In this document: piece by piece, positions 8,121 through 20,161 of the stretch
Layout of the letters: each line of letters begins with the position of its first letter
Position numbering within the stretch: the first letter of the stretch is position 1
Assembly (NCBI GenBank): GCA_037176705.1
Contig: JBAWUJ010000104.1
Span: 1-64,000, forward strand
Length of the DNA: 64,000 nt
Source of the DNA: Molossus alvarezi
Taxonomy: Eukaryota; Chordata; Mammalia; Chiroptera; Molossidae
Reading direction: 5' to 3'
Translations under genes and position numbers: made by a program
Notes under the pieces: generated by a model
The model's database searches: none
Told to the model about the DNA's origin: nothing
The model's input: the letters and a program-made list of their open reading frames with translations, nothing else

Positions 8121-10079
8121 TTTATTCCAGCCATTAGAACCAAAAGGTGATCAATTTAAAAGAGGGAGTGTCAGTCTTTGAACAATGGACATGGATTCAC
8201 TTGTTTCAAGACTATTTCCCCGAAGCACCTATGGGAAAACCCTGGCATAGTCACAAGTGTTCATGTCTGGTGTTCTTTCTGTGCAGAACAATATAATAAC
8301 GTTCAGTTCAAGAGCAGAATGGATCCCTTAATACGGTTGCAGTGTCCAATTGAGTGTTTAGTGGCTCTCTGTTCAAAGAACTGTGTTCCAATAGACAACC
8401 TTCTTCAAATAATGTCCAAATATTGAGAAAAAGATTCTAGGGCTATACCCGCTTCACACGAAATGGAACCACCACTGATGTACTGTTGTTCAGATTACGT
8501 GTTCTTAGTACAGTTGTGGAAAGTATTGATGTAAGGAAATGTGGCAACCTGACTTTTGATAGGTCCTTAGACATACTTTTCACTCTACTTTGTTTGTAGG
8601 AGAGTGTATACAACCATACCTATTCCAAATGCACTGTGTTAGAACTCTTCACTTCAGTGGCAAAAAGTCACTTCCATGAAGCCTAGAGCGTGAGGACCCT
8701 CAAAGCATATATTGTTTTGGTTAAGTGTTTAAGAAATGTCCTTTTGTAAAGGTGTAATCACACTTAAACTTCGCAGTGTAAGTTTTTTTCTCTTGTTCCA
8801 GACAAAGAGACACAAGACTTGCTGGTGCAGTCTTGGATATCCTGAATTATGCGCAAAACTCTGTGAGAGCCAGGGGCCACATTCACTCAGTGGCATGTTT
8901 TTCCCTGGGAAGTTAAGTACCTTTGCAGGGAAACTGTGAACAAACATGTTCTAGTCAAACAACTGTGGGAATGAATGAATATTTCCATTTGGGTTAAGTT
9001 AATGCACAGATCTTGAGGAACATGAACACTTTAACGTTCTTTCTCCTCGTTTTATAGGGAGATCCAGTCATATCATGGAAAGAACAACTAGGACAGAGCC
9101 CACTTATGTGTAGATCAAAAGTTATCCCTTTTTGTGTTCTGTGTTGTTCATGGTTTCCAAGATTGGATCGTATTGAAGCCCATTTTTGAAGGCGATACTT
9201 GGAAAAAGTTTGGTTTCTGCTGTAGCAGTTGGTTTTACATGATTCTTACTCAGAACAGTGAACCAACGTATGGCCAAGACTGAATCAATGGAAAGACTGA
9301 TAACTACTGGTGTCACACATGTGCATTCTTGACGCAGTGAAAGTGAACACATCTAAAGTGATGTACTTGAAACATTGGTTGTCTCCATGCAAGGAGTAAA
9401 TCCATGAATTGGAAGACACTGACAACACCAAGGGTTTTTCACATTGAACATCTCTGTGAAGGAGAACAAGAGGAGTGTTCTAGAGAAAATGCACTTGTGC
9501 AGTGGACCTGGGTATCCATTTCAATGACTTACACACTAACTATGCCCGGTGTGCAGGGCATACTTTACATTGGAGTGTTAAACAGTGTTGTAAGTAAATG
9601 CAGGTGTCTGCCTTCTTTCCTATGTGACCAGGAAAGTCAACCTGTACTAGTTGATGAGGCAGCCTTTCAACATACTACCTTTTAGCCCTGCATATGTGTT
9701 GTTTGCCTGGAAGTGTCTATGAGTCATCTTGATATCCAACAAAGGCTGGGCTGCAGAAATCAAACACATTGGTTAGGGCAATGTTCAGGTCATGCAAATC
9801 TACACCCTATTCAGTTCTACACACATTCTTTAAAGTTGTTACCGAATGAGTCAGTGTCATTCTTGGATCCATCCTACATTTCACGGTTTGTACCGATTTC
9901 TTCAAAAAACATAAGGAGTAGATACCTGTTTTCTCCTGAGAATTCAAAGTAAACGATTTCCATCATTGTGAAATGCTGGAATTGTACCTTGTTCATGAAT
10001 GGAATCTCCTGAACCTATCTTTCTAATTCCCTGTGACGAATTCAGCCTATTTCTTGATAACTGACAAGTACTCAATCCC
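8121..10079 (+). repeat. Satellite monomer 2 (A-like front)
   Basis: The length is 1,959 bp; one base is missing where others read cacaaaag (here gcaaaaagtc). The front is type A (gggaaaacc, catgtctgg) with private cacaagtg. The back has gtattgaagccca and the catcctacat variant shared only with monomer 1. It lies between the two L1-bearing monomers. The CENP-B box is intact at 8447-8463. Confidence 0.95.
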
Positions 10080-10707
10080 TTTATTCCAGCCATTAGAACC
10101 AAAAGGTGATCATTTTAAAAGAGGGAGTGTCAGTCTTTGAACAATGGTCATGGATTCACTTGTTTCAAGACTATTTCCCCGAAGCACCTATGGGAATACA
10201 CTGGCATAGTCAAAAGGGTTCATGACTGGTGTTCTTTCTGTGCAGAACAACATAATAACATTCAGTTCAAGAGCAGAATGGAAACCTTAATACGGTTGCA
10301 GTGTCCAATTGAGTGTTTAGTGGCTCTCTGTTCAAAGAACTGTGTTCCAATAGACAATTTTCTTCAAATAATATCCAAATATTGAGAAAAAGATTCTAGG
10401 GCTATACCCGCTTCACACGAAATGGAACCACCACTGATGTACTGTTTTTCAGATTACGTGTTCTTAGTACAGTTGTGGAAAGTATTGATGTAAGGAAATG
10501 TGGCAACCTGACTTTTGATAGGTCCTTAGACATACTTTTCACTCTACTTTCTTTGTAGGAGAGTGTATACAACCAAACCTATTCCAAATGAACTGTGTTA
10601 GAACTCTTCACTTCAGTGGCACAAAAGTCACTTCCATGAAGCCTAGGGCGTGAGGCTCCTCAAAGCATATATTGTTTTGGTTAAGTGTTTAAGAAATGTC
10701 CATTTGT
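10080..10707 (+). repeat. Satellite monomer 3, left part (before L1 copy 2)
   Basis: This is essentially identical to 1-628, including all the private variants of monomer 1. That shows monomers 1 and 3 share descent after those variants arose. The CENP-B box is intact at 10406-10422. The last 17 bases are the left target-site duplication. Confidence 0.95.
10691..10707. repeat. Target-site duplication of L1 copy 2, left copy
   Basis: This is aagaaatgtccatttgt, identical to 16852-16868 and to both duplications around L1 copy 1. The same target site and the same duplication in both copies rule out two independent insertions as the simple explanation. Confidence 0.95.
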
Positions 10708-10729
10708 GTTTTTGTTTTCGTTTTTTTTT
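10708..10729 (-). other. L1 copy 2 A-rich 3' tail
   Basis: This is the same interrupted A-run pattern as copy 1. It differs by one base at the junction with the 3'UTR. The AATAAA signal on the element's strand lies at 10738-10743. Confidence 0.85.
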
Positions 10730-10980
10730 AATGAATTTTTATTCATTTTTTTGTTACAGATATTTTACCTTTTTACCCCATTGGCACCGCCCACCCCACC
10801 TCCCCTCCACCCTGTCCCCTGCCTAGTTGTCCATGTCCATTGGTCATGCATAGATGCATATAAGTTCTGTGGTTTATCTCTTCCCACCCCCCACCCCCCA
10901 TCCCCTCTTCTGAGGGATGTCAGTCTGTGCCTTACTTCCATGTGTCTGGGTCTACTGTATTCCTCAGACTGTTATGTTCA
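10730..10980 (-). other. L1 copy 2 3'UTR with G-quadruplex-prone runs
   Basis: Its sequence matches copy 1 apart from one inserted base. The C runs at 10883-10905 (G runs on the element's strand) are preserved. Confidence 0.8.
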
Positions 10981-13900
10981 TTATACTCCGTATATAAGTG
11001 AGATCATGTGGTATTTGTCTTTTTCTGCTTGTCTTCTTTCACTTAGGATAATACTTTCCAGGTCCCTCCATGTCGTCTCAAAGGATAAGAGATCTCTCTT
11101 TCTTACCGCTGCATAGTACTCCATTGTATATATGTACCACAGCTTTTTTATCCATTCGTCTACTGGTGGACACTTGGGCTGTTTCCAGATCTTAGCTATT
11201 GTAAATAGTGCTGCTATGAACATGGGGATACATATATTCTTTCTGATTGGTGTTTCAGGCTTCTTAGGGTATATTCCCAGCAGTGGGATCACTGGGTCAA
11301 ATGGAAGTTCAATTTTTAATTTTTTGAGGTAGCACCATATTGTTTTCCATAGCGGCTGCACCAGTCTGCATTCCCACCAGCAGTGTATTAGAGTCCCCTT
11401 TTCTCCACACCCTCGCCAACACTTGTTGTTTGATGATTTGTTGATGGCGGCCATTCTGACAGGTGTGAGGTGATACCTCATTGTTGTTTTAATTTGCATC
11501 TCTCTGATGATTAGTGATGTTGAGCATTTCTTCATATGTCTCTTGGCCATTTGTATGTCCTGTTTGGAGAGGTGTCTATTCAGCTCCTCTGCCCACTTTT
11601 TAATTGGGTTCTTTGTCTTCCTTTTGTGGAGTTGTATGAGCACTCTCTATATATTGGAAATTAACCCCTTATCTGATACATCATTGGCAATGATGTTCTC
11701 CCATACAGTGGGTTGCCTTTCCATTTTGATGATTGTTTCTTTTGCTGTGCAGAAGCTTTTGAGTTTGATGTAGTCCCATGTGTTCCTTTTCTCCTTTATT
11801 TCTGTTGCCTTAGGTGATGTATCAGTGAAAATTCTGCTCCGTATGATGTCCGAAATTTTGTTGCCTACATTTTCTTCTAGAATTTTTATGGATTCACGGG
11901 TCACATTTAAGTCTTTTATCCATTTTGAGTTTATTTTTGTGTATGGTGTAAGTTGATGGTCTAGTTTCATTTTTTTGCATGTAGTTGTCCAATTTTCCCA
12001 ACACCATTTATTAAAGAGGCTGTCTTTACTCCACTGTATGCTCTTGCCACCTTTGTCAAATATTAATTGAGCGTATTGCCTTGGGTCCATTTCTGGGTTT
12101 TCAGTTCTGTTCCACTGGTCTATATGCCTGTTCTTGTGCCAGTACCAGGCTGTTTTGGTTACAGTCGCTTTGTAGTATAACCTGATATCTGGTATTGTGA
12201 TCCCACCTACTTTGTTCTTCTTTTTCAAGATTGCTGTGGCTATTCGGGGTCTTTTTTGGTTCCATATGAACTTTTGAAGTATTTGTTCTAGTTCTATGAA
12301 ATATGTCGTTGGTATTTTGATGGGGATTGCATTGAATCTATAGATTGCTTTGGGTAGTATGGACATTTTAATGATGTTAATTCTTCCAATCCATGAACAG
12401 GGTATGTGCTTCCACTTTTTTATATCTTCTTCTATTTCTTTTTTCAATGACCTGTAGTTTTCTGCAAATAGGTCCTTTACTTCTTTGGTTAAGTTTATTC
12501 CGAGGTATCGTAATTTTTTTGGAGCGATGGTAAATGGGATTGTTTTTTCAGTTTCTCTTTCTGTGAGTTCATCATTGATGTACAAGAATGCCGTCGATTT
12601 CTTGACGTTAATTTTGTATCCTGCTACTTTGCCAAATTCATTTATTAAGTCTAATAGATTTTTGATGGAGTCTTTAGGGTTTTCTATGTACAATATCATG
12701 TCATCTGCAAATAATGACAGTTTTACTTCCTCCTTTCCAATTTGGATCCCTTTTATTTTTTCTTCATGTCTGATTGCTGTGGCTAAGACTTCCAGTACAA
12801 TGTTAAATAAGAGTGGCGAAAGTGGACATCCCTGTCTTGTTCCTGTTCTTAATGGAAATGTTTTTAGTTTCTGTCCATTGAGTATGATGTTGGCTGTAGG
12901 TCTTTCATATATGGCCTTTATTATGTCGAGAAATGATCCCTCTATTCCTACATTGCTGAGCGTTTTTATCAGAAATGGATGCTGGATTTTGTCGAATGCT
13001 TTTTCAGCATCTATTGATATGATCATGTGGTTTTTATTCTTCATTTTGTTTATGTGGTGTATCACGTTTATTGATTTGCGAATATTATACCAGCCTTGCA
13101 TCCCTGGAATGAATCCCACTTGGTCATGGTGAATAATTATTTTGATGTATTTCTGGATCCGATTTGCTAATATTTTGTTCAGGATTTTGGCGTCTATGTT
13201 CATCAGGGATATTGGCCTGTAGTTTTCTTTCTTCGTAGTGTCTTTTTCTGGTTTTGGAATTAGAATTATGCTGGCCTCATAGAACGTGTTTGGAAGTCTT
13301 CCTTCTTGAATTTTTTGAAATAGTTTGAGGAGAATGGGTGTTAGTTCTTTTTTGAATGTTCGGTAAAACTCCCCCGTGAAACCATCTGGGCCTGGGCTTT
13401 TGTTTGCTGGGAGAGTCTTGATTACCTCTTCAATTTCCTTAGTTGTTATTGGTCTGTTCAAGTTTTCTATCTCTTCCGGGAATAGTTTTGGGAGACTGTG
13501 TGTTTCTAGAAATTTGTCCATTTCGCTTAGATTGTCGAATTTGTTGCCATATAGTTGTTCATAGTAGTTGTTAACGATCTTTTGTATTTCCGTGGTGTTG
13601 GTTGTTACTTCTCCTCTTTCATTTCTGATTTTGTGTATTTGGGTTCTCTCTCTTTGTTTCTTGGTGAGTCTAGCTAAGGGTCCATCAATCTTGTTTATCT
13701 TTTCGAAAAACCAGCTCTTTGTTTCATCGATCCTTTGAATTGTTTTTTTGGTCTCTATGTCATTTATTTCTGCTCTGATCTTTACTATTTCCTTCCTTCT
13801 ACTTGCTCTGGGGTTTTCTTTTTGTTTGCTTTCTAATTCTTTAAGTTGTGAGGTTAGACAGTCAATTAGAAATTTTTCTTGTTTTTTGAGGTAGGCCTGT

Positions 13901-14802
13901 AGTGCTATGAACTTCCCTCTCAGAACTGCTTTCGCTGCATCCCATAGATTTTGTGTTGTTGTGTGTTCATTTTCATTGGTTTCCAGGAAGTTTTTAATTT
14001 CTTCCTTGATCTCCTCGGTGACCCATTCATTGTTTAATAACATGCTATTTAGCCTCCATGTGTTGAAATGTCTTTGCATGTTCTTGTTGCAATTGATTTC
14101 TAGTTTCATGCCATTGTGATCTGAGAAGATGCTTGATATGATTTCAATCTTCTTGAACTTGTAGAGATTTAGTTTGTGTCCTATCATGTGGTCTATCTTT
14201 GAGAATGTCCCATGTGCACTTGAGAAGAATGTGTATTCTGTAGTTTTGGGGTGTAATTCTCTATAGATATCTATTAAATCCATTTGGTCTAGTGCTTCAT
14301 TTAGAGTCTCTGTTTCCTTGCTAATTTTTTGCCTAGAGGATCTATCCAGTGCTGTCAACGGGGTGTTGAAGTCCCCTGCTATGATTGTATTGTTGTCGAT
14401 TTCTCCTTGGAAGTCCTCCAGAAGATTTTTAATATATTTTGGTGGTCCTATATTGGGTTCATATATGTTTATCAAGGTTATATCTTCCTGTTGGATAGAT
14501 CCTTTCAATATTATGTAGTGGCCGTCTTTGTCTCTAGTTATGATCTTCATTTTGAAATCTATTTTATCAGATATGAGAAATGCTACCCCAGCTTTTTTTT
14601 GCTTTCCATTTGCTTGGAAAATTTTTTTCCATCCCTTTACTTTCAACCTATGTGAGTCTTTTGTTGAGAGGTGGGTCTCTTCTAAAAAACATATAGATGA
14701 GTCATGCTTTCTTATCCAATCAGATACTCTGTGTCTCTTTATGGGAGCATTCACTCCATTTACGTTTAAGGTGATTATTGATATGTACTTATTTATTGCC
14801 AT
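10981..14802 (-). pseudogene. L1 ORF2, one nonsense codon, copy 2
   Basis: The frame has 1,274 codons, as in copy 1, with the same amber codon at 1052 (plus-strand CTA, 11647-11649), so the C-terminal knuckle is cut off. FADD and the endonuclease motifs remain. Compared with copy 1 it has C39F and Q41E (plus-strand 14687 and 14682), which are next to the presumed catalytic E42 of the endonuclease. It also has M832T in the region after the reverse transcriptase core, and E1163K beyond the stop. The cluster beside E42 replaces residues common in related L1s, so copy 2 is the likely derived state there. Confidence 0.95.
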
Positions 14803-14890
14803 TTTTGTTTAGTGTGGTTCTATTTTTCTTCCCATTTCTACTGCTAATTACAGCAGTCCTTTTAACATTTCTTGCAATGCTGGTTTGGTG
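14803..14890 (-). other. L1 copy 2 inter-ORF spacer
   Basis: This 88-bp spacer is identical to that of copy 1 as far as I can see. Confidence 0.7.
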
Positions 14891-15730
14891 CTAATGTATT
14901 CCCTTAGCCTTTTTTTTGTCTGGGAAGCTCTTTATTTGATCTTCTATTTTGAATGATAGCCTTGCTGGGTAGAGTAGTCTTGGATTCAGATTCTTGTTTT
15001 TCATGACTTTGATTACTTCATGCCATTCTCTTCTGGCCTGTAGTGTTTCTTGTGAGAAGTCAGCTGAGAGCCTTATGGGGTTCCCTTTGTAGGTAACCTG
15101 TTGCTTATCTCTTGCTGCTTTTAGGATTCTCTCTTTGTCTTTAATTTGTGGCATTTTAATTACTATGTGTCTTGGTGTGGGCCTGTTTAGGTTCTTCTTA
15201 CTTGGAACTCTCTGTGCTTCTTGAACTTGAATGCCTTCTTCCTTCACCAAATTAGGGAAGTTTTCTCTCACTATTTTTTTGAATATATTCTCTATCCCTT
15301 GCTCCTTTTCTTCTTCTTCGGGGACTCCTATGATGCGAATATTATTACGTTTCCAGTTGTCCCATAGTTCTCTTAAGCTGTCTTCCTGTTTTTTAATAGT
15401 TTTTTCCTTTTGTTTTTCTGATTGGTTGATTTTTTCTACCCTGTCTTCTAATTCACTGATCTGGTCCTCAGCTTCCCCTACTCTGCTTTTTAAACCTTCC
15501 AATGTGTTTTTCATTTCGGATATGTCATTTTTTATCTCTTCTTGTTGGTTTTTAATTTCCAATTGGCTTGTTTACAGTGTCTCTATGTCCTTACTCATGC
15601 TGTTCAGCTTCCTCAAGATCATGGCTCTGAATTCTAGCTCTGTTAACATGCCTAATTGCTCCACATTGATCTCATCTTTGGTGGAGGTGTCTTGCTCTTT
15701 CATTTGGCTTCTGTTTCTGTGTTTCACCAT
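14891..15730 (-). pseudogene. L1 ORF1, one nonsense codon, copy 2
   Basis: The same 280-codon frame carries the same TAA at codon 53 (plus-strand TTA, 15572-15574). The downstream coiled-coil, RRM and C-terminal segments are unchanged from copy 1. The shared stop dates it before the duplication of the L1-bearing unit. Confidence 0.88.
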
Positions 15731-16620
15731 TTTGGCTATCACTGTGGGCTTTGGAGCCTGTCAAGTTCTCCCTGTGGGTGTTGGTGTTCGCTGTTTGTGG
15801 CTCCCTCTCCTGTGTTTAGATGAGCGAAGGAGGACCCACGTTGAACACCACTGTCAAGTCTTACTTTCCTGGTTAAAGTTGCCAGCCCAGGAAACGTACT
15901 GTTATCCTCTAGCTTTTTGCCTGGAGGCTAGCAGTCTAGGTTAATTGATGAGTTTTGGGTTGTCAGTTGATTGAAAAACTCCCTCTGGTGCTCAGCCAAG
16001 GGGCTTTCACGAGGGTGGGACAGATGCTGGTTGTTAGTGAGCCTCAATTAGCACTTCAATGGCCCACAGGCTGGGGTTGGATCTCCGAGGGAGGGGCTGC
16101 TGCCTCTCCTCAGAGCTCTGGGAAGGAGCAATGTGGCCACCTTCCTGAGTGGCTGCACTCAGCCAAAGCTCTGAGCGCCCTCCAAACCCCGAGTGTCCCG
16201 ACACAGTTCCAGTTCAGTCCGCCCTCCCTCCGCTGGAGCCCAAGGTGAGTGGCTGTGGCTGTTTCAGCCTCTGTCCCGGGTGCGCTGTTGGGCAGCCTGG
16301 GAGTGTAACCCGAGGGCGCCGCTCCCAGCTAAGGCTGCTGCCGAGCTGCCGACCGTGGGCTCCCAGCCCCTTCTCGCGCCTTCGCAAGCCTACCGGGATG
16401 GAATCAGTGTCCCTCGTTGTCTGGTCCTCGCAAGCTGCTTTTCTGTTGGTTTTTCCCGTCGATTTGTCTGTGTTATAGTTGTAATTCCAGTTTGGTTCTG
16501 GGAGACGGTCTGTGTAGCTCCGTTCACTCCGCCGCCATTTTTCGGTTCCTTTGTGATGTGCAAGGTGCTTTCTCCTGCTTACATTCCGTTACCGTGGCAA
16601 CACACTCCTCAGTTGTAGTT
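15731..16620 (-). promoter_or_regulatory. L1 copy 2 5'UTR / internal promoter region
   Basis: This is the same GC-rich region as copy 1, with the YY1-like site at 16531-16542 and the RFX X-box-like palindrome GTTACCGTGGCAAC at 16588-16601. The outer boundary is uncertain; the L1 proper may begin near 16550-16560. Confidence 0.7.
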
Positions 16621-16851
16621 TGTACCCGGCCCAGGTTGGGTTGTGCAGGTGGCAGCCACTCAATGTGTCCCTTTCATGTCGATGTTTCTCTCTTTCTCCC
16701 CCTTTTTCTCCCTTCCTCTCTATTCTATCTGAGTTACAACTTCCTCCTTTGTAAAATGGAAATGATACCACCAATGAGATTGCTGGTTCCCGCAAGACGC
16801 CCAGCTCCGTTCCGCACCTCGCGAACCCTACGCGCCACAAATTCAAATATC
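16621..16851 (-). other. 5' extension of L1 copy 2, probably host-derived
   Basis: This is the same composite as in copy 1: a Ves-like segment at 16625-16730, a MIR-like segment near 16730-16770 and a CpG-rich end up to the target-site duplication. There is one substitution, at 16774 (A in place of C at 6694). Confidence 0.55.
16625..16730 (+). repeat. Ves-like bat SINE fragment, second copy
   Basis: This duplicates 6545-6650 as part of the larger duplication, so it is not an independent SINE insertion. Confidence 0.55.
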
Positions 16852-16868
16852 AAGAAATGTCCATTTGT
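16852..16868. repeat. Target-site duplication of L1 copy 2, right copy
   Basis: This is an exact match to 10691-10707. Satellite sequence resumes at monomer position 629. Confidence 0.95.
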
Positions 16869-18201
16869 AAACGTGTAATCACACTTAAACTTGGCAGTGT
16901 AAGTTTCTTACTCTTGTTCCAGACAAGGAGACACAAGACTTGCTGGTGCAGTCTTGGATATCCTGAATTATGGGCAAACCTCTGTGAGAGCCAGGGGCCA
17001 CATTCACTCAGTGGCATGTTTTTCCCTGGGAAGTTAAGTACCTTTGCAGGGAAAGTGTGAACAAACATGTTCTAGTCAAACAACTGTTGGAATGAATGAA
17101 TATTTCCATTTGGGTTAAGTTAACGCACAGATGTTGAGTAACGTGATCATTTTAACGTTCATTCTCCTCGTTTTATAGGGAGATCCAGTCATATCATGGA
17201 AAGAACAACTAGAACAGAGCACACTTATGTGTAGAATCAAAAGTTATCCCTTTTTGTGTTCTGTGTTGTTCATGGTTTCAAAGATTGGATCGTATAGAAA
17301 CCCGTTTTTGAAGGCGATACTTGGAAAAAGTTTGGTTTCTGCTGTAGCAGTTGGTTTTACATGATTCTTACTAAGAACAGTGAACCAACGTATGGCCAAG
17401 ACTGAATCAATGGAAAGACTGATAACTACTGGTGTCACACATGTGCATTCTTGACGCAGTGAAAGTGAACACATCTAAAGTGATGTAGTTGAAACATTGG
17501 TTGTCTCCATGCAAGGAGTAAATCCGTGAATTGGAAGACACTGACAACACCAAGGGTTTTTCACATTGAACATCTCTGTGAAGGAGAACAAGAGGAGTGT
17601 TCTAGAGAAAATGCACTTGTGCAGTGGACCTGGGTATCCATTTCAATGACTTACACACTAACTATGCCCGGTGTGCAGGGCATACTTTACATTGGAGTGT
17701 TAAACAGTGTTGTAAGTAAATGCAGGTGTCTGCCTTCTTTCCTATGTGACCAGGAAAGTCAACCTGTACTAGTTGATGAGGCAGCCTTTCAACATACTAC
17801 CTCTTAGCCCTGCATATGTGTTGTTTGCCTGGAAGTGTCTATGAGTCATCTTGATATCCAACAAAGGCTGGGCTGCAGAAATCAAACACATTGGTTAGGG
17901 CAATGTTCAGGTCATGCAAATCTACACCCTATTCAGTTCTACACACATTCTTTAAAGTTGTTACCGAATGAATCAGTGTCATTCTTGGATCCATCATACA
18001 TTTCACGGTTTGTACCGATTTCCTCAAAAAACATAAGGAGTAGATACCTGTTTTCTCCTGAGAATTCAAAGTAAACGCTTTCCATCATTGTGAAATGCTG
18101 GAATTGTACCTTGTTCATGAATGGAATCTCCTGAACCTATCTTTCTAATTCCCTGTGACGAATTCATCTTATTTCTTGATAACTGACAAGTACTCAATAC
18201 C
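16869..18201 (+). repeat. Satellite monomer 3, right part (after L1 copy 2)
   Basis: Up to about 17,220 it matches monomer 1 (ttggcagtg, aactgttgg, acgtgatcat). From about 17,236 it switches to the gtagaatcaaa and gtatagaaacccg form and ends in catcttatttcttg and actcaatacc, matching monomers 4 and 5 instead. Private changes include aatccgtgaa (17521) and acctcttagc (17800). Confidence 0.95.
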
Positions 18202-20161
18202 TTTATTCCAGCCATTAGAACCAAAAGGTGATCAATTTAAAAGAGGGAGTGTCAGTCTTTGAACAATGGACATGGATTCACTTGTTTCAAGACTATTTCC
18301 CCGAAGCACCTATGGGAATACCCTGGCATAGTCAAAAGTGTTCATGACTGGTGTTCTTTCTGTGCAGAACAATATAATAACGTTCAGTTCAAGAGCAGAA
18401 TGGATCCCTTAATACGGTTGCAGTGTCCAATAGAGTGTTTAGTGGCTCTCTGTTCAAAGAACTGTGTTCCAATAGACAACCTTCTTCAAATAATGTCCAA
18501 ATATTGAGAAAAAGATTCTAGGGCTATACCCGCTTCACAGGAAATGGAACCACCACTGATGTACTGTTTTTCAGATTACGTGTTCTTAGTACAGTTGTGG
18601 AAAGTATTGATGTAAGGAAATGTGGCAACCTGACTTTTGATAGGTCCTTAGACATACTTTTCACTCTACTTTGTTTGTAGGAGAGTGTATACAACCATAC
18701 CTATTCCAAATGCACTGTGTTAGAACTCTTCACTTCAGTGGCACAAAAGTCACTTCCATGAAGCCTAGAGCGTGAGGACCCTCAAAGCATATATTGTTTT
18801 GGTTAAGTGTTTAAGAAATGTCCTTTTGTAAAGGTGTAATCACACTTAAACTTCGCAGTGTAAGTTTTTTTCTCTTGTTCCAGACAAAGAGACACAAGAC
18901 TTGCTGGTGCAGTCTTGGATATCCTGAATTATGGGCAAAACTCTGTGAGAGCCAGGGGCCACATTCACTCAGTGGCATGTTTTTCCCTGGGAAGTTAAGT
19001 ACCTTTGCAGGGAAACTGTGAACAAACATGTTCTAGTCAAACAACTGTGGGAATGAATGAATATTTCCATTTGGGTTAAGTTAATGCACAGATCTTGAGT
19101 ACCATGAACACTTTAACGTTCTTTCTCCTCGTTTTATAGGGAGATCCAGTCATATCATGGAAGAACAACTAGGACAGAGCACACTTATGTGTAGAATCAA
19201 AAGTTATCCCTTTTTGTGTTCTGCGTTGTTCATGGTTTCAAAGATTGGATCGTATAGAAACCCGTTTTTGAAGGCGATACTTGGAAAAAGTTTGGTTTCT
19301 GCTGTAGCAGTTGGTTTTACATGATTCTTATTCAGAACAGTGAACCAACGTATGGCCAAGACTGAATCAATGGAAAGACTGATAACTACTGGAGTGACAC
19401 ATGTGCATTCTTGACGCAGTGAAAGTGAACACATCTAAAGTGATGTAGTTGAAACATTGGTTGTCTCCATGCAAGGAGTAAATCCATGAATTGGAAGACA
19501 CTGACAACACCAAGGGTTTTTCACATTGAACATCTCTGTGAAGGAGAACAAGAGGAGTGTTCTAGAGAAAATGCACTTGTGCAGTGGACCTGGGTATCCA
19601 TTTCAATGACTTACACACTAACTATGCCCGGTGTGCAGGGCATACTTTACATTGGAGTGTTAAACAGTGTTGTAAGTAAATGCAGGTGTCTGCCTTCTTT
19701 CCTATGTGACCAGGAAAGTCAACCTGTACTAGTTGATGAGGCAGCCTTTCAACATACTACCTTTTAGCCCTGCATATGTGTTGTTTGCCTGGAAGTGTCT
19801 ATGAGTCATCTTGATATCCAACAAAGGCTGGGCTGCAGAAATCAAACACATTGGTTAGGGCAATGTTCAGGTCATGCAAATCTACACCCTATTCAGTTCT
19901 ACACACATTCTTTAAAGTTGTTACCGAATGAATCAGTGTCATTCTTGGATCCATCATACATTTCACGGTTTGTACCGATTTCCTCAAAAAACATAAGGAG
20001 TAGATACCTGTTTTCTCCTGAGAATTCAAAGTAAACGCTTTCCATCATTGTGAAATGCTGGAATTGTACCTTGTTCATGAATGGAATCTCCTGAACCTAT
20101 CTTTCTAATTCCCTGTGACGAATTCATCTTATTTCTTGATAACTGACAAGTACTCAATACC
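18202..20161 (+). repeat. Satellite monomer 4 (B-like front; CENP-B box broken)
   Basis: This 1,960-bp unit has a B front and gtatagaaacccg, with private aatagagtg, ggagtgacac and actcaatacc shared with monomer 5. The CENP-B position 18528-18544 reads cacaGGAAA, so the CGAA half is lost. Confidence 0.95.
18528..18544 (-). other. Degenerate CENP-B-box position
   Basis: A C-to-G change in the CpG of CGAA leaves eight of nine fixed positions. The same change is in monomer 5, which points to local monomer duplication after the mutation. Confidence 0.7.

Larger units (their letters stand above)
10708..16851 (-). mobile_element. LINE-1 retrotransposon, near full length, copy 2
   Basis: This 6,144-bp minus-strand L1 has the same structure as copy 1. 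Differences seen by eye are one extra A next to the tail (10730/10731) and substitutions at 11316, 12308, 13234, 14682, 14687 and 16774, relative to 1236, 2228, 3154, 4602, 4607 and 6694 in copy 1. The shared nonsense codons in ORF1 and ORF2, the shared 5' extension and the identical target site show that it is a duplicate of copy 1 made with its flanking satellite DNA, not a second retrotransposition. Confidence 0.97.

Noticed and set aside
8121..10079. Shorter ancestral subrepeat inside the 1.96-kb monomer
   Set aside because: Some phrases recur loosely (gttcaaagaactgtg, gttagaactcttcac, cattgaacatctctgtg), but I could not find a regular internal period by eye. A self-alignment at low stringency would be decisive.
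10708..16851. A second, independent L1 insertion at the same target
   Set aside because: The identical target base, identical 17-bp duplication, shared nonsense codons and shared flanking satellite variants require duplication after one insertion.
1..20161. Pure assembly artefact (the same L1 locus assembled twice)
   Set aside because: The copies differ at six substitutions and one indel inside the L1, and at the right flank haplotype. Two real copies, or two alleles misplaced in tandem, remain possible, but a simple duplicate contig does not fit. Read depth would decide.
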